From MB-PLM-2 sp964385715 (lineage in GTDB: Bacteria > Planctomycetota > Planctomycetia > Pirellulales > UBA7805): a stretch of DNA of 12,795 nt. The DNA is taken from contig CAYLRE010000125.1 in the NCBI GenBank assembly GCA_964385715.1, positions 1 through 12,795 on the forward strand, written 5' to 3'. Positions 5,884 through 12,795 of the stretch are shown in pieces. Both the position numbers and the translations under genes were made by a program. Within the stretch, counting starts at the first letter, position 1; each line of letters opens with the position of its first letter. The notes under the pieces were generated by a model. The model saw nothing but the letters and a program-made list of their open reading frames with translations, did no database searches and was not told the DNA's origin.

Positions 5884-7779
5884 CTACCTACGAACCGCTC
5901 CCGGGGCGACAGCCGGCGCGGCACCTGGCTGTCGTGCTGTGCGGATCATGTTCGACATTTCATCGCGTTCTTCTGGGAATACACCGGAGAGCCAGGCGAA
6001 TCGTTGTGGCGGAACGCCCGGTTCGCTTTGCAGTTCGGCGATCCTTTGATGAGAACGGGCAGCGATCGGGGTATTCGGATAATCGGCGAGAATCTGTTGG
6101 TGGTACTGCCGTGCCGAATCGACAAAGCCTTGTCTCGCGTAGAACTCCGCTGTGCTAAAGTCACGCTCCGCTGCGGCGGCCTTGATTTGCGCTTGAACGG
6201 TTGTCAAACGTTGACGCTGTTCTGGCGGCTGGTTGGGGAATTGGCGAAGAGCCTGCTTGAGCAAGGTTTCTGCTTCGACCAATGGCGTCTTGTCGTACTC
6301 CGGGCCTTGGTAAACCCGCATGTGCGATTGAATGCCGAGAATGTGGGCGTCGTATTGATGTTCGCTGTCGGGGTATTCCCTCACGAGCAAGGTGTAGTGA
6401 TAGGCGGCGCTGTCCCATTCACCTCGCTTGAAGAACGAGCTTGCCGTGGCCATCAGACTGTCGTCTGCCAACTTGCCGGTCGGATCGTTCAAGCGGACAC
6501 GCGAATAGGCTCGCCGGGCGTGTCCGAGCGTGTCGAGACGCGGCCGGCTGCCGTCGGTGAAGTTGGGTGAGAGGATCCACTTGGGGTTATTCTCGTGGAG
6601 CTGTTCCCAGTAGTGCCCGATCTGAAATTCTCGTGCGACCGCTTTCTCAAGATGACGCGATCGTTTGTATTTCTTAAGTAGTTCCTCGTACGCGGTTAAT
6701 GCGTCGGGATATTCGTCCGCGAAGAAGTAGGCTTCGCCCAACATGAACATGGCGTCTTCTTCGAGTGGTGAGTTAGGCCAGTTTTCCATTGCGGCTTCGT
6801 ACTTTTCTGCAGCCATATCGAAATCACTTTGCCGCATAGCATTCTCGGCTTCGGCAAAGTGTTGACGAGCCGCGGCCTGATTGGTCTTAGACGATTTCTG
6901 GAACGGCAAGGCGCTCAGTAGACCGTCGTCGCTATCGCCACTGAGTCGATCGGCGATGGTCTCGGTCAACGACGAGTCGTCTTCCTTGTTCGTTTTCTGT
7001 TCACGGCGGAACGGATCGACCGCCTCATACGGATTCGCATTGGGATCAGACGGAGGTCCGGGAACGACTGCGTAGGGAGGAGGTGTCGTTCCCGGGTATG
7101 GACCGGCCGGTTGCGGCGCGAAGCCGGGTTGTGGAGTCGCGCTCGGGTAGCCTGTATTCGGATAAGCGCCGGTTGCAGCTGCCGCGGGAGGAGACAGTGG
7201 AGTGGTTGGCGCGGGTGCTGGCGCAACCACAGGGGGTGACCATCGGGTATTGGGGTTCATCCGTCGTCCGTCTCCATGGAAATCTCCGATGCCATCGATC
7301 CGGAAAACATCCTGGCCGACCTGACGCGCAAAACGACGATTCTCTGCCCACCACTGAGCCTGGGCCGGTGTGAGAGTAGTCGCTCCCGGGAATTGGGTCG
7401 CAGTCGCAGGGATAGGGGCTGTAGCCGAAGCTGGCGAGACGCGCTCCTTGCCGCGAATCCGTTCAAACATCCTGGAGGCAAAGTTGCCATCCATCGAGAT
7501 TCCTTCATCGTCGTCGTCGAAGATGCCGCCCGAGCTACGTTTGGTAACTTGATCGATTGGACGGCCGTGCTCGTCATAAAATCCGGCAACGCCTGGCACT
7601 TGGTACCCACGTCCGGGGACGAGCCTCGCTCGGTGCCGGTTGGCAGCCCACCATTGTGTTATCTGGGGCGAAACCTGCGTCGTCGTCGACTCCTTCTTCG
7701 ACCAGGGCCATTGAGCTTGCGCAACGCTGCCGGTCAAAAGGGTAATCAACAGAACCAAAATAGTTGGATTGCGTTTCAT
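5884..7779 (-). CDS. Secreted BamD-like TPR protein with duplicated QWW motif
   Basis: From the ATG at 7779 the protein (631 aa) starts MKRNPTILVLLITLLTGSVAQA, a Sec signal peptide with an AQA cleavage site and no lipobox. The upstream in-frame ATG (7824) would bury that signal and is rejected. Residues 36-76 and 136-175 are two copies of a motif: TQWWAANRHRARLV and AQWWAENRRFARQV, each followed by a short Gly-rich beta-like segment ending near HGRP/DGRR. A Pro/Ala/Tyr-rich linker (about 180-256) follows. The region from about 302 to 595 is made of tetratricopeptide helices resembling BamD/YfiO (AEKYEAAMENWPNSPLEEDA; FADEYPDALTAYEELLKKY; DSAAYHYTLLVREYPDSEHQYDA). BamD is a lipoprotein of the outer-membrane protein assembly complex; this protein lacks the lipid anchor, so a periplasmic scaffold role is likely but unproven. 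It leads directly into the lptE-like gene. Confidence 0.8.
   Translation of the reverse strand: MKRNPTILVLLITLLTGSVAQAQWPWSKKESTTTQVSPQITQWWAANRHRARLVPGRGYQVPGVAGFYDEHGRPIDQVTKRSSGGIFDDDDEGISMDGNFASRMFERIRGKERVSPASATAPIPATATQFPGATTLTPAQAQWWAENRRFARQVGQDVFRIDGIGDFHGDGRRMNPNTRWSPPVVAPAPAPTTPLSPPAAAATGAYPNTGYPSATPQPGFAPQPAGPYPGTTPPPYAVVPGPPSDPNANPYEAVDPFRREQKTNKEDDSSLTETIADRLSGDSDDGLLSALPFQKSSKTNQAAARQHFAEAENAMRQSDFDMAAEKYEAAMENWPNSPLEEDAMFMLGEAYFFADEYPDALTAYEELLKKYKRSRHLEKAVAREFQIGHYWEQLHENNPKWILSPNFTDGSRPRLDTLGHARRAYSRVRLNDPTGKLADDSLMATASSFFKRGEWDSAAYHYTLLVREYPDSEHQYDAHILGIQSHMRVYQGPEYDKTPLVEAETLLKQALRQFPNQPPEQRQRLTTVQAQIKAAAAERDFSTAEFYARQGFVDSARQYHQQILADYPNTPIAARSHQRIAELQSEPGVPPQRFAWLSGVFPEERDEMSNMIRTARQPGAAPAVAPGAVRR
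7255..7374 (-). repeat. QWW motif, copy 2 (coding)
   Basis: Codons 136-175 of the TPR protein begin LTPAQAQWWAENRRFARQV. Aligned with copy 1 they share P, QWWA, NR, AR and V in the first 19 residues, then G, G, F and G-R in the next 20. The likeness is at protein level; the DNA copies have diverged, which points to an old duplication. Confidence 0.6.
7552..7674 (-). repeat. QWW motif, copy 1 (coding)
   Basis: Codons 36-76 of the TPR protein begin VSPQITQWWAANRHRARLV and end near DEHGRPID. This is the partner of the copy at 7374-7255. The two are separated by a 59-residue low-complexity segment with an acidic DDDDEG stretch. Confidence 0.6.
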
Positions 7780-8159
7780 CTGCCGTCTCGGTCCGATCGG
7801 ACTGGTGGCGTGACAACGGGCCATGATGCGCGACGAATATCGCGAGTCAGACGGTCGCCCTGCCTTCGTGATGAGGAGTTGTTAGCTCTAGGATGTGGCT
7901 CGCGAAGATCCAGAAGGTGGCGTTGGGTGCCTTACCAATTCGGACCGACGCGCAAGTTTCCCAGACTGGTTCGTTCAGGCGGAATCGCGCGCACGACCAG
8001 CGACGGAAAATTTGCGGCGGAACAGTACGAAACTCCAGAGCCGAGCGTCAAGGCCATCGTGCCATGACTCATCCATGTTGTGCGAAAGAAGGCGGTGTGC
8101 CAAAGAAGGCGAGAGAAGTGCCAGCAGCGCCAGCGGTATCGTGAGCTAGTGCATCTCTG
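7780..8159. other. Gene-free region upstream of the TPR gene
   Basis: These 380 nt separate the phoH-pgpH-ybeY-corC operon from the TPR-lptE-folP unit. Open frames on the + strand (7893-8144 and 7895-8149) overlap each other in two frames, lack ribosome sites and resemble no family, so they are not called. A weak - strand promoter match is TTGACG (8051-8046), an 18-nt spacer and TACTGT (8027-8022), which would give a leader of about 235 nt. The second copy of the intergenic 19-mer lies at 7943-7961. AAAGAAGGCG occurs twice, 17 nt apart (8085-8094 and 8102-8111). CGCGA/TCGCG (7829-7844) could form a small hairpin. No clear terminator for corC is seen. Confidence 0.5.
7943..7961. repeat. Intergenic 19-mer, copy 2
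   Basis: GACCGACGCGCAAGTTTCC here differs by one base from the sequence at 4241-4259. The flanks on both sides differ between the two sites, so the shared unit is short. It lies in the long spacer upstream of the TPR gene. Confidence 0.4.
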
Positions 8160-9467
8160 TTAGGCCGTTTCGCGGCGCATGTCCGGCAGCAGAATGCGTA
8201 GTTTCTCTATTCGCCGTCGGCTCGCTTCACAGACCTTAATACGGACGCCGTTCCATTCCAGCTCCTCGCCAGCCTTGGGGACGTGACCGAGCTGGCTAAA
8301 AACGAAACCGCCGATCGTGTCGTAGTCGTCGGTTTCGGGCAGGCCCAAGTCAAAGCGATCGTTGATCTCGTCGATTTGGACGCGGGCCAGTGTTTCGTAG
8401 GTGCGATCGTCCAGCTGGCGGATTTCTTCGACGAGCTCCTCGTCGTACTCGTCGACAATCTCGCCGACGATTTCTTCGAGAATGTCTTCGATGGTAACGA
8501 GTCCGGATACGCCGCCATACTCGTCGAGTACAAGCACCATGTGGTTGCGTGTCTTTTGAAGTTCCTCCAAAAGATCGTCGAGCCGTTTGGTTTCCGGAAC
8601 GAAACAGGGCTGTCGAAGCATGCCCTTGAGCGGCATCTCCTCATCTTTGATGCCGTCGCGGAACGCAGGCAGGATGTCTTTTGCGTAGAGCACGCCGACG
8701 ATGTCGTCCCGTGATTTGTCAAACACCGGAATTCGAGTGTGTCCGGCGTTGATAACGAAGTCGAGGACCTCTGTCCAAGATAGTGCCACTGGGATCATGA
8801 CCATGTCGGTGCGAGGCGTCATGATCTTGGCGACATCGGCGTCGCCTAGTTCCATGACACCTTCGATCATTTCGCGGGCATCCGATTCGAGCAGGCCTTC
8901 GCGATGCCCTTCGCTGACGATGGTGCGAATCTCTTCTTCGATGACATCTTCCGTCGGATGGCTAAGTTGTCGACCGGCCAGTCGGTGGATGAGGACGTTC
9001 ACTAGTTGGGCCATCAAGACGAGTGGAGTAAGTATTGTGCTTACGCCACGCCACAGCGGCCAGGTGCGATAGAGAAAGGGGGCGGCCCAAAGTTGCACGA
9101 CGGCCCAGGGAATCCAGATCTTAAATGTTAGCAGGCAGAGCCCGACTCCTCCGGCACCAATGACGAGATCTTGCCAGCGAGTCACGCTTACAATCGCACT
9201 TGGCGATGCGGTCCCGTCGCACAATCCCCAGAAGCTGGCTGCAGTGACGAATAACGCCGTCGTCAGCACGTGCAGGCTTTCGATGCCGACCGCCATTCGG
9301 TCGTGCAGACGTAGGATCTCGCCGAATTGCGGTCCGCCGGGGCGAGTGCGACAAAGTTCTTCCAGATCGTGTCGGGAAAACTCCCGCAACGAGCGCGCTC
9401 CGATGGAAGCCAGGCAGGTGGCGGCCAGGCTAGCGATAGCGATCCAGAAAAAAGTATCCGGCGACAC
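8160..9467 (-). CDS. CNNM/CBS/CorC-family membrane protein (hemolysin C/CorC-type)
   Basis: This 435-aa protein has the three-part layout of the CNNM/CorC family, linked to Mg2+/Co2+ homeostasis or efflux and historically called hemolysins. The N-terminal half carries membrane helices at about 4-23, 63-83, 101-125 and 141-164 (CNNM/DUF21-type). A CBS pair follows: IMTPRTDMVMIPV to GVLYAKDILPAF (215-269) and NHMVLVLDEYGGVSGLVTIEDILEEIVGEI (308-337), the latter being the family signature. The C-terminal transporter-associated domain covers about 350-428 (DDYDTIGGFVFSQLGHVPKAGE). The start is a GTG directly after the ybeY TAA (no gap), with GGAG 9 nt upstream inside ybeY, so translation is probably coupled. 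In E. coli the matching neighbour of ybeY is ybeX/corC, which lacks the membrane part; this is the longer, membrane-bound form. The transported ion is not shown by sequence. Confidence 0.9.
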   Translation of the reverse strand: MSPDTFFWIAIASLAATCLASIGARSLREFSRHDLEELCRTRPGGPQFGEILRLHDRMAVGIESLHVLTTALFVTAASFWGLCDGTASPSAIVSVTRWQDLVIGAGGVGLCLLTFKIWIPWAVVQLWAAPFLYRTWPLWRGVSTILTPLVLMAQLVNVLIHRLAGRQLSHPTEDVIEEEIRTIVSEGHREGLLESDAREMIEGVMELGDADVAKIMTPRTDMVMIPVALSWTEVLDFVINAGHTRIPVFDKSRDDIVGVLYAKDILPAFRDGIKDEEMPLKGMLRQPCFVPETKRLDDLLEELQKTRNHMVLVLDEYGGVSGLVTIEDILEEIVGEIVDEYDEELVEEIRQLDDRTYETLARVQIDEINDRFDLGLPETDDYDTIGGFVFSQLGHVPKAGEELEWNGVRIKVCEASRRRIEKLRILLPDMRRETA

Positions 9468-9992
9468 TTAGGTGGTCTCCTGTTGTTGCACGTCTTGGCC
9501 GCATTCGCCACTTTCGGGGACGATGTCTCCCTGACCGTCGTCGTAGGGAGGTGTGAGGCCAAAGCGAGAGAGGACGCGACGTTCCGCCTCACGCATCTCG
9601 CCTCGCAACTCGGGCGTTGCGTCATCATAGCCGACTAAGTGCAAGGTTCCATGCACGACGTACAAAAGCAGTTCGTTTTCAGTGGTCCAGTCGTACTCGG
9701 CCGCCTCTTTGGCGGCCGTGTCGACGCTGACGATGAGTTGGCCTTCTAGGTGAGAGTCTTCGTCCGCCAGCGTAAAACTCAATACGTCGGTCGGGTAGTC
9801 GTGGTTCAGATAACGGCGATTCAACTCGTGCATCGTTGGATCGTCGACCACGGCGACGCTGATTTGAGCCGACTTGTAGTCGGCTTCGGCCAGGATCCCG
9901 CTGACCGCTTCGATGATCTGGGCGTCGCAGAGCGGCGCATCATCGACCTCGATGGCGAAGTCGATCTTGTACGGATGGGTGTCCGACGTCAT
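9468..9992 (-). CDS. ybeY: Endoribonuclease YbeY (rRNA maturation factor)
   Basis: YbeY is a metal-dependent endoribonuclease acting in 16S rRNA 3'-end maturation and ribosome quality control. The 174-residue protein has the conserved LNRRYLNHDYPTDVLSF (57-73) and the metal-site segment HGTLHLVGYDD (114-124). In most YbeY proteins that segment is HGxLHLxGYDH, with three His ligands; here H114 and H118 are kept but position 124 is Asp. The following ELRGEMREAE helix is normal. The C-terminal ~25 residues are a polar Asp/Gln/Glu-rich tail. The ATG overlaps the pgpH stop by four bases (ATGA), and AGAGG sits 5 nt upstream, so coupling to pgpH is likely. Gene order with phoH and corC supports the identity. 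Confidence 0.94.
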   Translation of the reverse strand: MTSDTHPYKIDFAIEVDDAPLCDAQIIEAVSGILAEADYKSAQISVAVVDDPTMHELNRRYLNHDYPTDVLSFTLADEDSHLEGQLIVSVDTAAKEAAEYDWTTENELLLYVVHGTLHLVGYDDATPELRGEMREAERRVLSRFGLTPPYDDGQGDIVPESGECGQDVQQQETT

Positions 9993-12301
9993 GCCGTCCT
10001 CTGATCGGGATACTTAACGCGACCGTGATACACCGCCGTGAGTGATTTGGCGAGGCTCTCTTGGACCGTGCGTACTTCTTGCAGCGTCAGGCCCGATTCG
10101 TCGAGCTGGCCGTCGAGTAGCCGCTTCATGGTGAGTTCTTCGATCAGGCTCTCAATTCGTGCCGGCGTCGGTTCGACGAGCACGCGGCTCGCGCTCTCGA
10201 CCGTATCGGCTAGCATCAGAATGCCCGCTTCGCGAGTTTGCGGCTTGGGGCCTGGGTAGCGGAACGTATTCTCGTCGACTTCCTCGCCGTCGGGATTCTC
10301 TTCACTCTGCTGGCTGGCACGCTTGTAGAAATATTCGACCAGCGTGGTGCCATGGTGCTGCAGGATGAAGTCGATCATCGGCAGCGGAAGGTGGTGCTGA
10401 CGCGCCAAGTCAGCGCCGTCTTTGACGTGCGCGATGATGATCAGCGTACTCATGGCCGGAACCAGGGAGTCGTGTCGGTTGTCACCGTCCCCTTGGTTCT
10501 CGACGAAGTATTGCGGCTTGAAGATCTTTCCGATGTCGTGGAAGTAAGCACCGACGCGAACAAGCAAGCCTTGGGCACCGATGCTCTCCGCCGCCGCTTC
10601 CGCCATCGAGGCGACATTGATCGAGTGGTTGTACGTGCCAGGTGCGCGGCGAACGAGCTCTTGGAGAAGCGGATGAGCGGCGTCACCTAACTCCAGCAAG
10701 CTGATGTCGGTAATGATTCCAAAAATGTTCTCGACAAATGGCAGCAGGCCGGTCATTGCGAAGCCGGAGACGATGCCTGCCAGGGCAAAGTAGCCGGCGT
10801 CGGTAAGGCTGACGCTGAACGCCTGGCTGTCAACAACACTTACACCGATCGTGGTCAACGCCGCTACCAGACCGACGCAGCAGCCGACGTAGATCAACTT
10901 GGTGCGGCTCCGTACTCGGCCGAGCAGCAACACGGCCGTGGCCGCAGCGGCCATGAGGATGACGAACGGGCTAAGTCCTTGGCCTAGTGACAATACGACA
11001 ACCAATCCCAATGCGGACGCGAACAACAAAGCCAATTCGCGATTGAAGGCGATGGCGATGGTCATCGCGAACAGCAAGAGCGGAATGAGTTCGGCATTCC
11101 AGAGGTTAAGCCAGTAGCATGCGGAGACGGTGACGACCGATAGCCCCAGGATTCCAATGAGTTGCCCTAGGTTCTCTAAGATCTTGGGATACCGAAAGTA
11201 GATGAAGAAGCCGCACAACGTATAGAGGGCGAAGTACATGCCGAGAGTCGCCATCGCACGCCCAAATTTTTGTCCTGGCGTTTGTTGTGCGCAGAATGCG
11301 ACGTGTTCCAGGTCGAGACGTATCAGGTCGTCTTCATCAATCGGGGCTCCAGCTACGACCAGGGGCGTATTCTTGGCGATCAGATCGTAGACATCCTCAA
11401 CTTTTTCGACGGCGGTCTTTTTTCGTTCGGCCGTCCGTTCCGGATCAAGCGTTAACGTCGTCGCGTTGGCCAGCCGTAAACGCAACCAAGCGTCGACGCG
11501 CGCCACAATGTCATTCGATTGCAGGCCCGCCTTGAGTTTCTTGGAAAGCGTCGGTAGCACGTCGTCCAATAACACATGGTCCACCGGCTCGATACGTTCG
11601 TCGTCCGGTTTCCTGATCGGATAGACGCGAATTTCAGCCTGATTAAACTCCGGCGAGACGACCTGGCTCACTGGGCGCTTGTCTTCCGACTCGACGTCTG
11701 TGGAAGGTTCGATCAGCGAATCGAGTAGCCCGTGCTGCTCGATGTCTTCAAACGCCTCTTCAATTGCCTGTTCGAACTTCGCCAGCTCACCGTCACCGTC
11801 GAACGCCTGGCGGAACTGATTGAATTGGACCTGGAGATCGTCGTCGTCCGGTACCGGCTGCGTGGCCGAGTCGATGTAGAAATTCTCTTTCCAGAGCTTA
11901 TTCGTCTCGGGCGTATACTCTTCAACCTGCCGCAACTCGACGATGATGTTCTTTAGTTCGGCACGCAGCTGGCGCAATGGTTCCGGATCGTGTCGGTAAA
12001 CGCGACGGGCCTGACGTGCGGCCTGGTCGCGAGCTCGCTGGGTTTCGTCGGGATTGCGTTCTTCGAAGTCGACTCGGGCTGCAATCGCTCGGCGTGGCAC
12101 GTCTCCTTCGCGATAGGCCTGCGGGGGAACCCAGGCGCGAGTGACCAGCATCATCACGAGTGCGGCCAGCAGGCACATGCCGGCACGCATTAAAACCTCG
12201 ACGCTACGAATGCGATGCCATACCCGCGCCGTCATCTTCGTGGTCGGATCGAGGTCCGCGACCCTGTCTCTTCTCGACTTTTTCGATCCTCCGGTTGACA
12301 T
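9989..12301 (-). CDS. pgpH: PgpH-type seven-transmembrane HD phosphodiesterase (cyclic di-AMP)
   Basis: Listeria PgpH hydrolyses the second messenger c-di-AMP to pApA. This 770-residue protein has the same architecture. A cytoplasmic N-terminus and first membrane helix (about 36-55) lead to a large extracytoplasmic 7TMR-HDED-type domain (about 60-345) with acidic stretches such as PDDDD. A bundle of seven membrane helices follows (about 346-530), then a cytoplasmic HD domain. All expected metal ligands are present: H559 (TYNHS), H588-D589 (YFHDIGK), H625 (AHVKDG), H649-H650 (LQHHGT) and D699 (LADTVES). The NHS-to-HDIGK spacing and the KPQYFVENQ segment are typical. It lies 34 nt after phoH and overlaps ybeY by 4 nt. 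Activity on c-di-AMP is inferred from the family; whether this organism makes c-di-AMP cannot be seen here. Confidence 0.92.
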   Translation of the reverse strand: MSTGGSKKSRRDRVADLDPTTKMTARVWHRIRSVEVLMRAGMCLLAALVMMLVTRAWVPPQAYREGDVPRRAIAARVDFEERNPDETQRARDQAARQARRVYRHDPEPLRQLRAELKNIIVELRQVEEYTPETNKLWKENFYIDSATQPVPDDDDLQVQFNQFRQAFDGDGELAKFEQAIEEAFEDIEQHGLLDSLIEPSTDVESEDKRPVSQVVSPEFNQAEIRVYPIRKPDDERIEPVDHVLLDDVLPTLSKKLKAGLQSNDIVARVDAWLRLRLANATTLTLDPERTAERKKTAVEKVEDVYDLIAKNTPLVVAGAPIDEDDLIRLDLEHVAFCAQQTPGQKFGRAMATLGMYFALYTLCGFFIYFRYPKILENLGQLIGILGLSVVTVSACYWLNLWNAELIPLLLFAMTIAIAFNRELALLFASALGLVVVLSLGQGLSPFVILMAAAATAVLLLGRVRSRTKLIYVGCCVGLVAALTTIGVSVVDSQAFSVSLTDAGYFALAGIVSGFAMTGLLPFVENIFGIITDISLLELGDAAHPLLQELVRRAPGTYNHSINVASMAEAAAESIGAQGLLVRVGAYFHDIGKIFKPQYFVENQGDGDNRHDSLVPAMSTLIIIAHVKDGADLARQHHLPLPMIDFILQHHGTTLVEYFYKRASQQSEENPDGEEVDENTFRYPGPKPQTREAGILMLADTVESASRVLVEPTPARIESLIEELTMKRLLDGQLDESGLTLQEVRTVQESLAKSLTAVYHGRVKYPDQRTA

Positions 12302-12335
12302 GTTCGTTGCTCAGTGGCTCGAGACGCGAATTGCG

Positions 12336-12795
12336 TTATCGCCGGCGCCCTTTCTTGGAGTGCGATTGGGGACCCTCTTCGTAAGCGCGAACGATTTCTT
12401 GAACCAGCCGGTGTCGCACAATGTCGGTGGTTGTGAGTTCCACGCGGCCGAAGCCTTCGATCGATCGCAGTCGCGAGATCGCATCGATCAAGCCATTGGC
12501 CTGATTGTTCGGCAAGTCGATCTGGGTGGTATCCCCGGCCACGACGATTTTGGAACCCTCGCCCATGCGAGTGAGGAACATCTTCATTTGTGCAACGGTC
12601 GTATTTTGCGCTTCGTCGAGGATGATGAATGCCTCGTTGAGCGTGCGGCCGCGCATGTAAGCCAGCGGGATGACCTCGATGACGTCTTGTTCCATGTAGC
12701 GGCGGAACTGATCGTAATCGATCATCTCGTGCAAGGCATCGAGCAGCGGTCGCAAGTAGGGATTGATCTTGGCTGCCAAGTCGCCAGGCAGGAAG
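12336..12795 (-). CDS. phoH: PhoH-family ATPase, C-terminal part (5' end outside window)
   Basis: The frame is open to the right edge, giving 152 residues that begin FLPGDLAAKINPYLRPLLDAL, a stretch characteristic of PhoH/YbeZ. Walker B is visible as FIILDEAQNTT, followed by MKMFLTRMGEGSKIVVAGDTTQIDLP and the terminal DIVRHRLVQEIVRAYE helix; the tail is basic (KKGRRR). Walker A lies beyond the window. PhoH/YbeZ is a cytosolic P-loop NTPase, with RNA-helicase-like features proposed, that works next to YbeY. A TTG at 12779 is in frame but conserved family sequence continues past it, so it is not the start. This is the first visible gene of the phoH-pgpH-ybeY-corC operon; its promoter is outside the window. 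Confidence 0.93.
   Translation of the reverse strand, partial: FLPGDLAAKINPYLRPLLDALHEMIDYDQFRRYMEQDVIEVIPLAYMRGRTLNEAFIILDEAQNTTVAQMKMFLTRMGEGSKIVVAGDTTQIDLPNNQANGLIDAISRLRSIEGFGRVELTTTDIVRHRLVQEIVRAYEEGPQSHSKKGRRR

Noticed and set aside
5045..6049. Long open frame (334 codons) on the + strand, antisense to folP, lptE and the TPR gene
   Set aside because: It lies wholly opposite three well-supported genes, crosses their boundaries, has no ribosome site and its translation resembles no family; it follows from the GC-rich third positions of the real genes.
8022..8051. TTGACG-18 nt-TACTGT as promoter of the TPR gene
   Set aside because: The -10 matches only 3 of 6 positions and the leader would be about 235 nt; kept only as a remark in the spacer entry.
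7276..8067. Open frame of 263 codons on the + strand
   Set aside because: Most of it is antisense to the TPR gene; the Arg/Ser-rich translation shows no motif and no start signal.
8085..8111. AAAGAAGGCG direct repeat, 17 nt apart, as a possible CRISPR-like or iteron array
   Set aside because: Only two copies of ten bases, without regular spacers or further units.
7893..8149. Two overlapping + strand frames of 83-84 codons in the long spacer
   Set aside because: They occupy the same DNA in two frames, have no Shine-Dalgarno sequence, and their composition is unlike the window's real proteins.
12336..12779. Treating phoH as a complete short gene starting at 12779
   Set aside because: The codon is TTG inside a conserved PhoH stretch, and family sequence continues to the window edge, so the gene is truncated by the window.
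1..12795. tRNA/rRNA genes, insertion sequences, prophage, toxin-antitoxin or defence genes
   Set aside because: Nothing with the required structure or motifs was seen on either strand; the window is almost fully accounted for by conserved housekeeping genes.

Overview
The window looks like chromosomal housekeeping DNA from a planctomycete, most likely a Pirellulales-type bacterium (Blastopirellula/Pirellula/Rhodopirellula relatives). The reasons are a DUF1559 protein (a family greatly expanded in planctomycetes), a planctomycete-style LptE-like lipoprotein paired with a BamD-like TPR protein, a solitary fliM away from any flagellar cluster, moderate-to-high GC and weak Shine-Dalgarno usage. 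The assignment rests on recognising protein families by eye; no search was run.

Layout. On the + strand, positions 1-431 hold the 3' end of cstA (carbon starvation/peptide transporter), then a membrane-anchored DUF1559 protein (615-1721) behind a plausible sigma70-type promoter. Everything else is on the - strand, read here from right to left. The 3' part of phoH runs off the right edge (12336-12795). It is followed by pgpH (HD-domain c-di-AMP phosphodiesterase family), ybeY (endoribonuclease/rRNA maturation) and a CNNM/CBS/CorC-type membrane protein. These four form a tight operon with a 34-nt gap, a 4-nt ATGA overlap and a 0-nt TAA|GTG junction. After a 380-nt gene-free gap comes a second unit: a secreted BamD-like TPR protein with a duplicated QWW motif, an LptE-like lipoprotein, and folP (dihydropteroate synthase), whose start lies 119 nt inside the lipoprotein gene. 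After a 248-nt structured intergenic region comes a third unit: proA (proline biosynthesis) and fliM (flagellar switch), which converges on the DUF1559 gene.

How the genes fit together. The phoH-pgpH-ybeY-corC block merges the ybeZ-ybeY-ybeX order known from E. coli with the phoH-pgpH-ybeY order known from Bacillus, and it links RNA metabolism, a cyclic-dinucleotide hydrolase and a transporter-like protein. The TPR/LptE pair points to outer-membrane assembly and co-transcription with folate synthesis. proA and fliM have no obvious shared function.

No tRNA, rRNA, CRISPR array, insertion sequence, phage gene or defence system was seen. The more unusual points are the lptE/folP overlap (possibly a lost stop codon), the internal QWW repeat, a YbeY with Asp in place of the third metal-binding His, a DUF1559 protein without pilin features, and two intergenic regions sharing a near-identical 19-mer, one of them rich in inverted repeats. 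I do not see a convincing new multi-gene system here.
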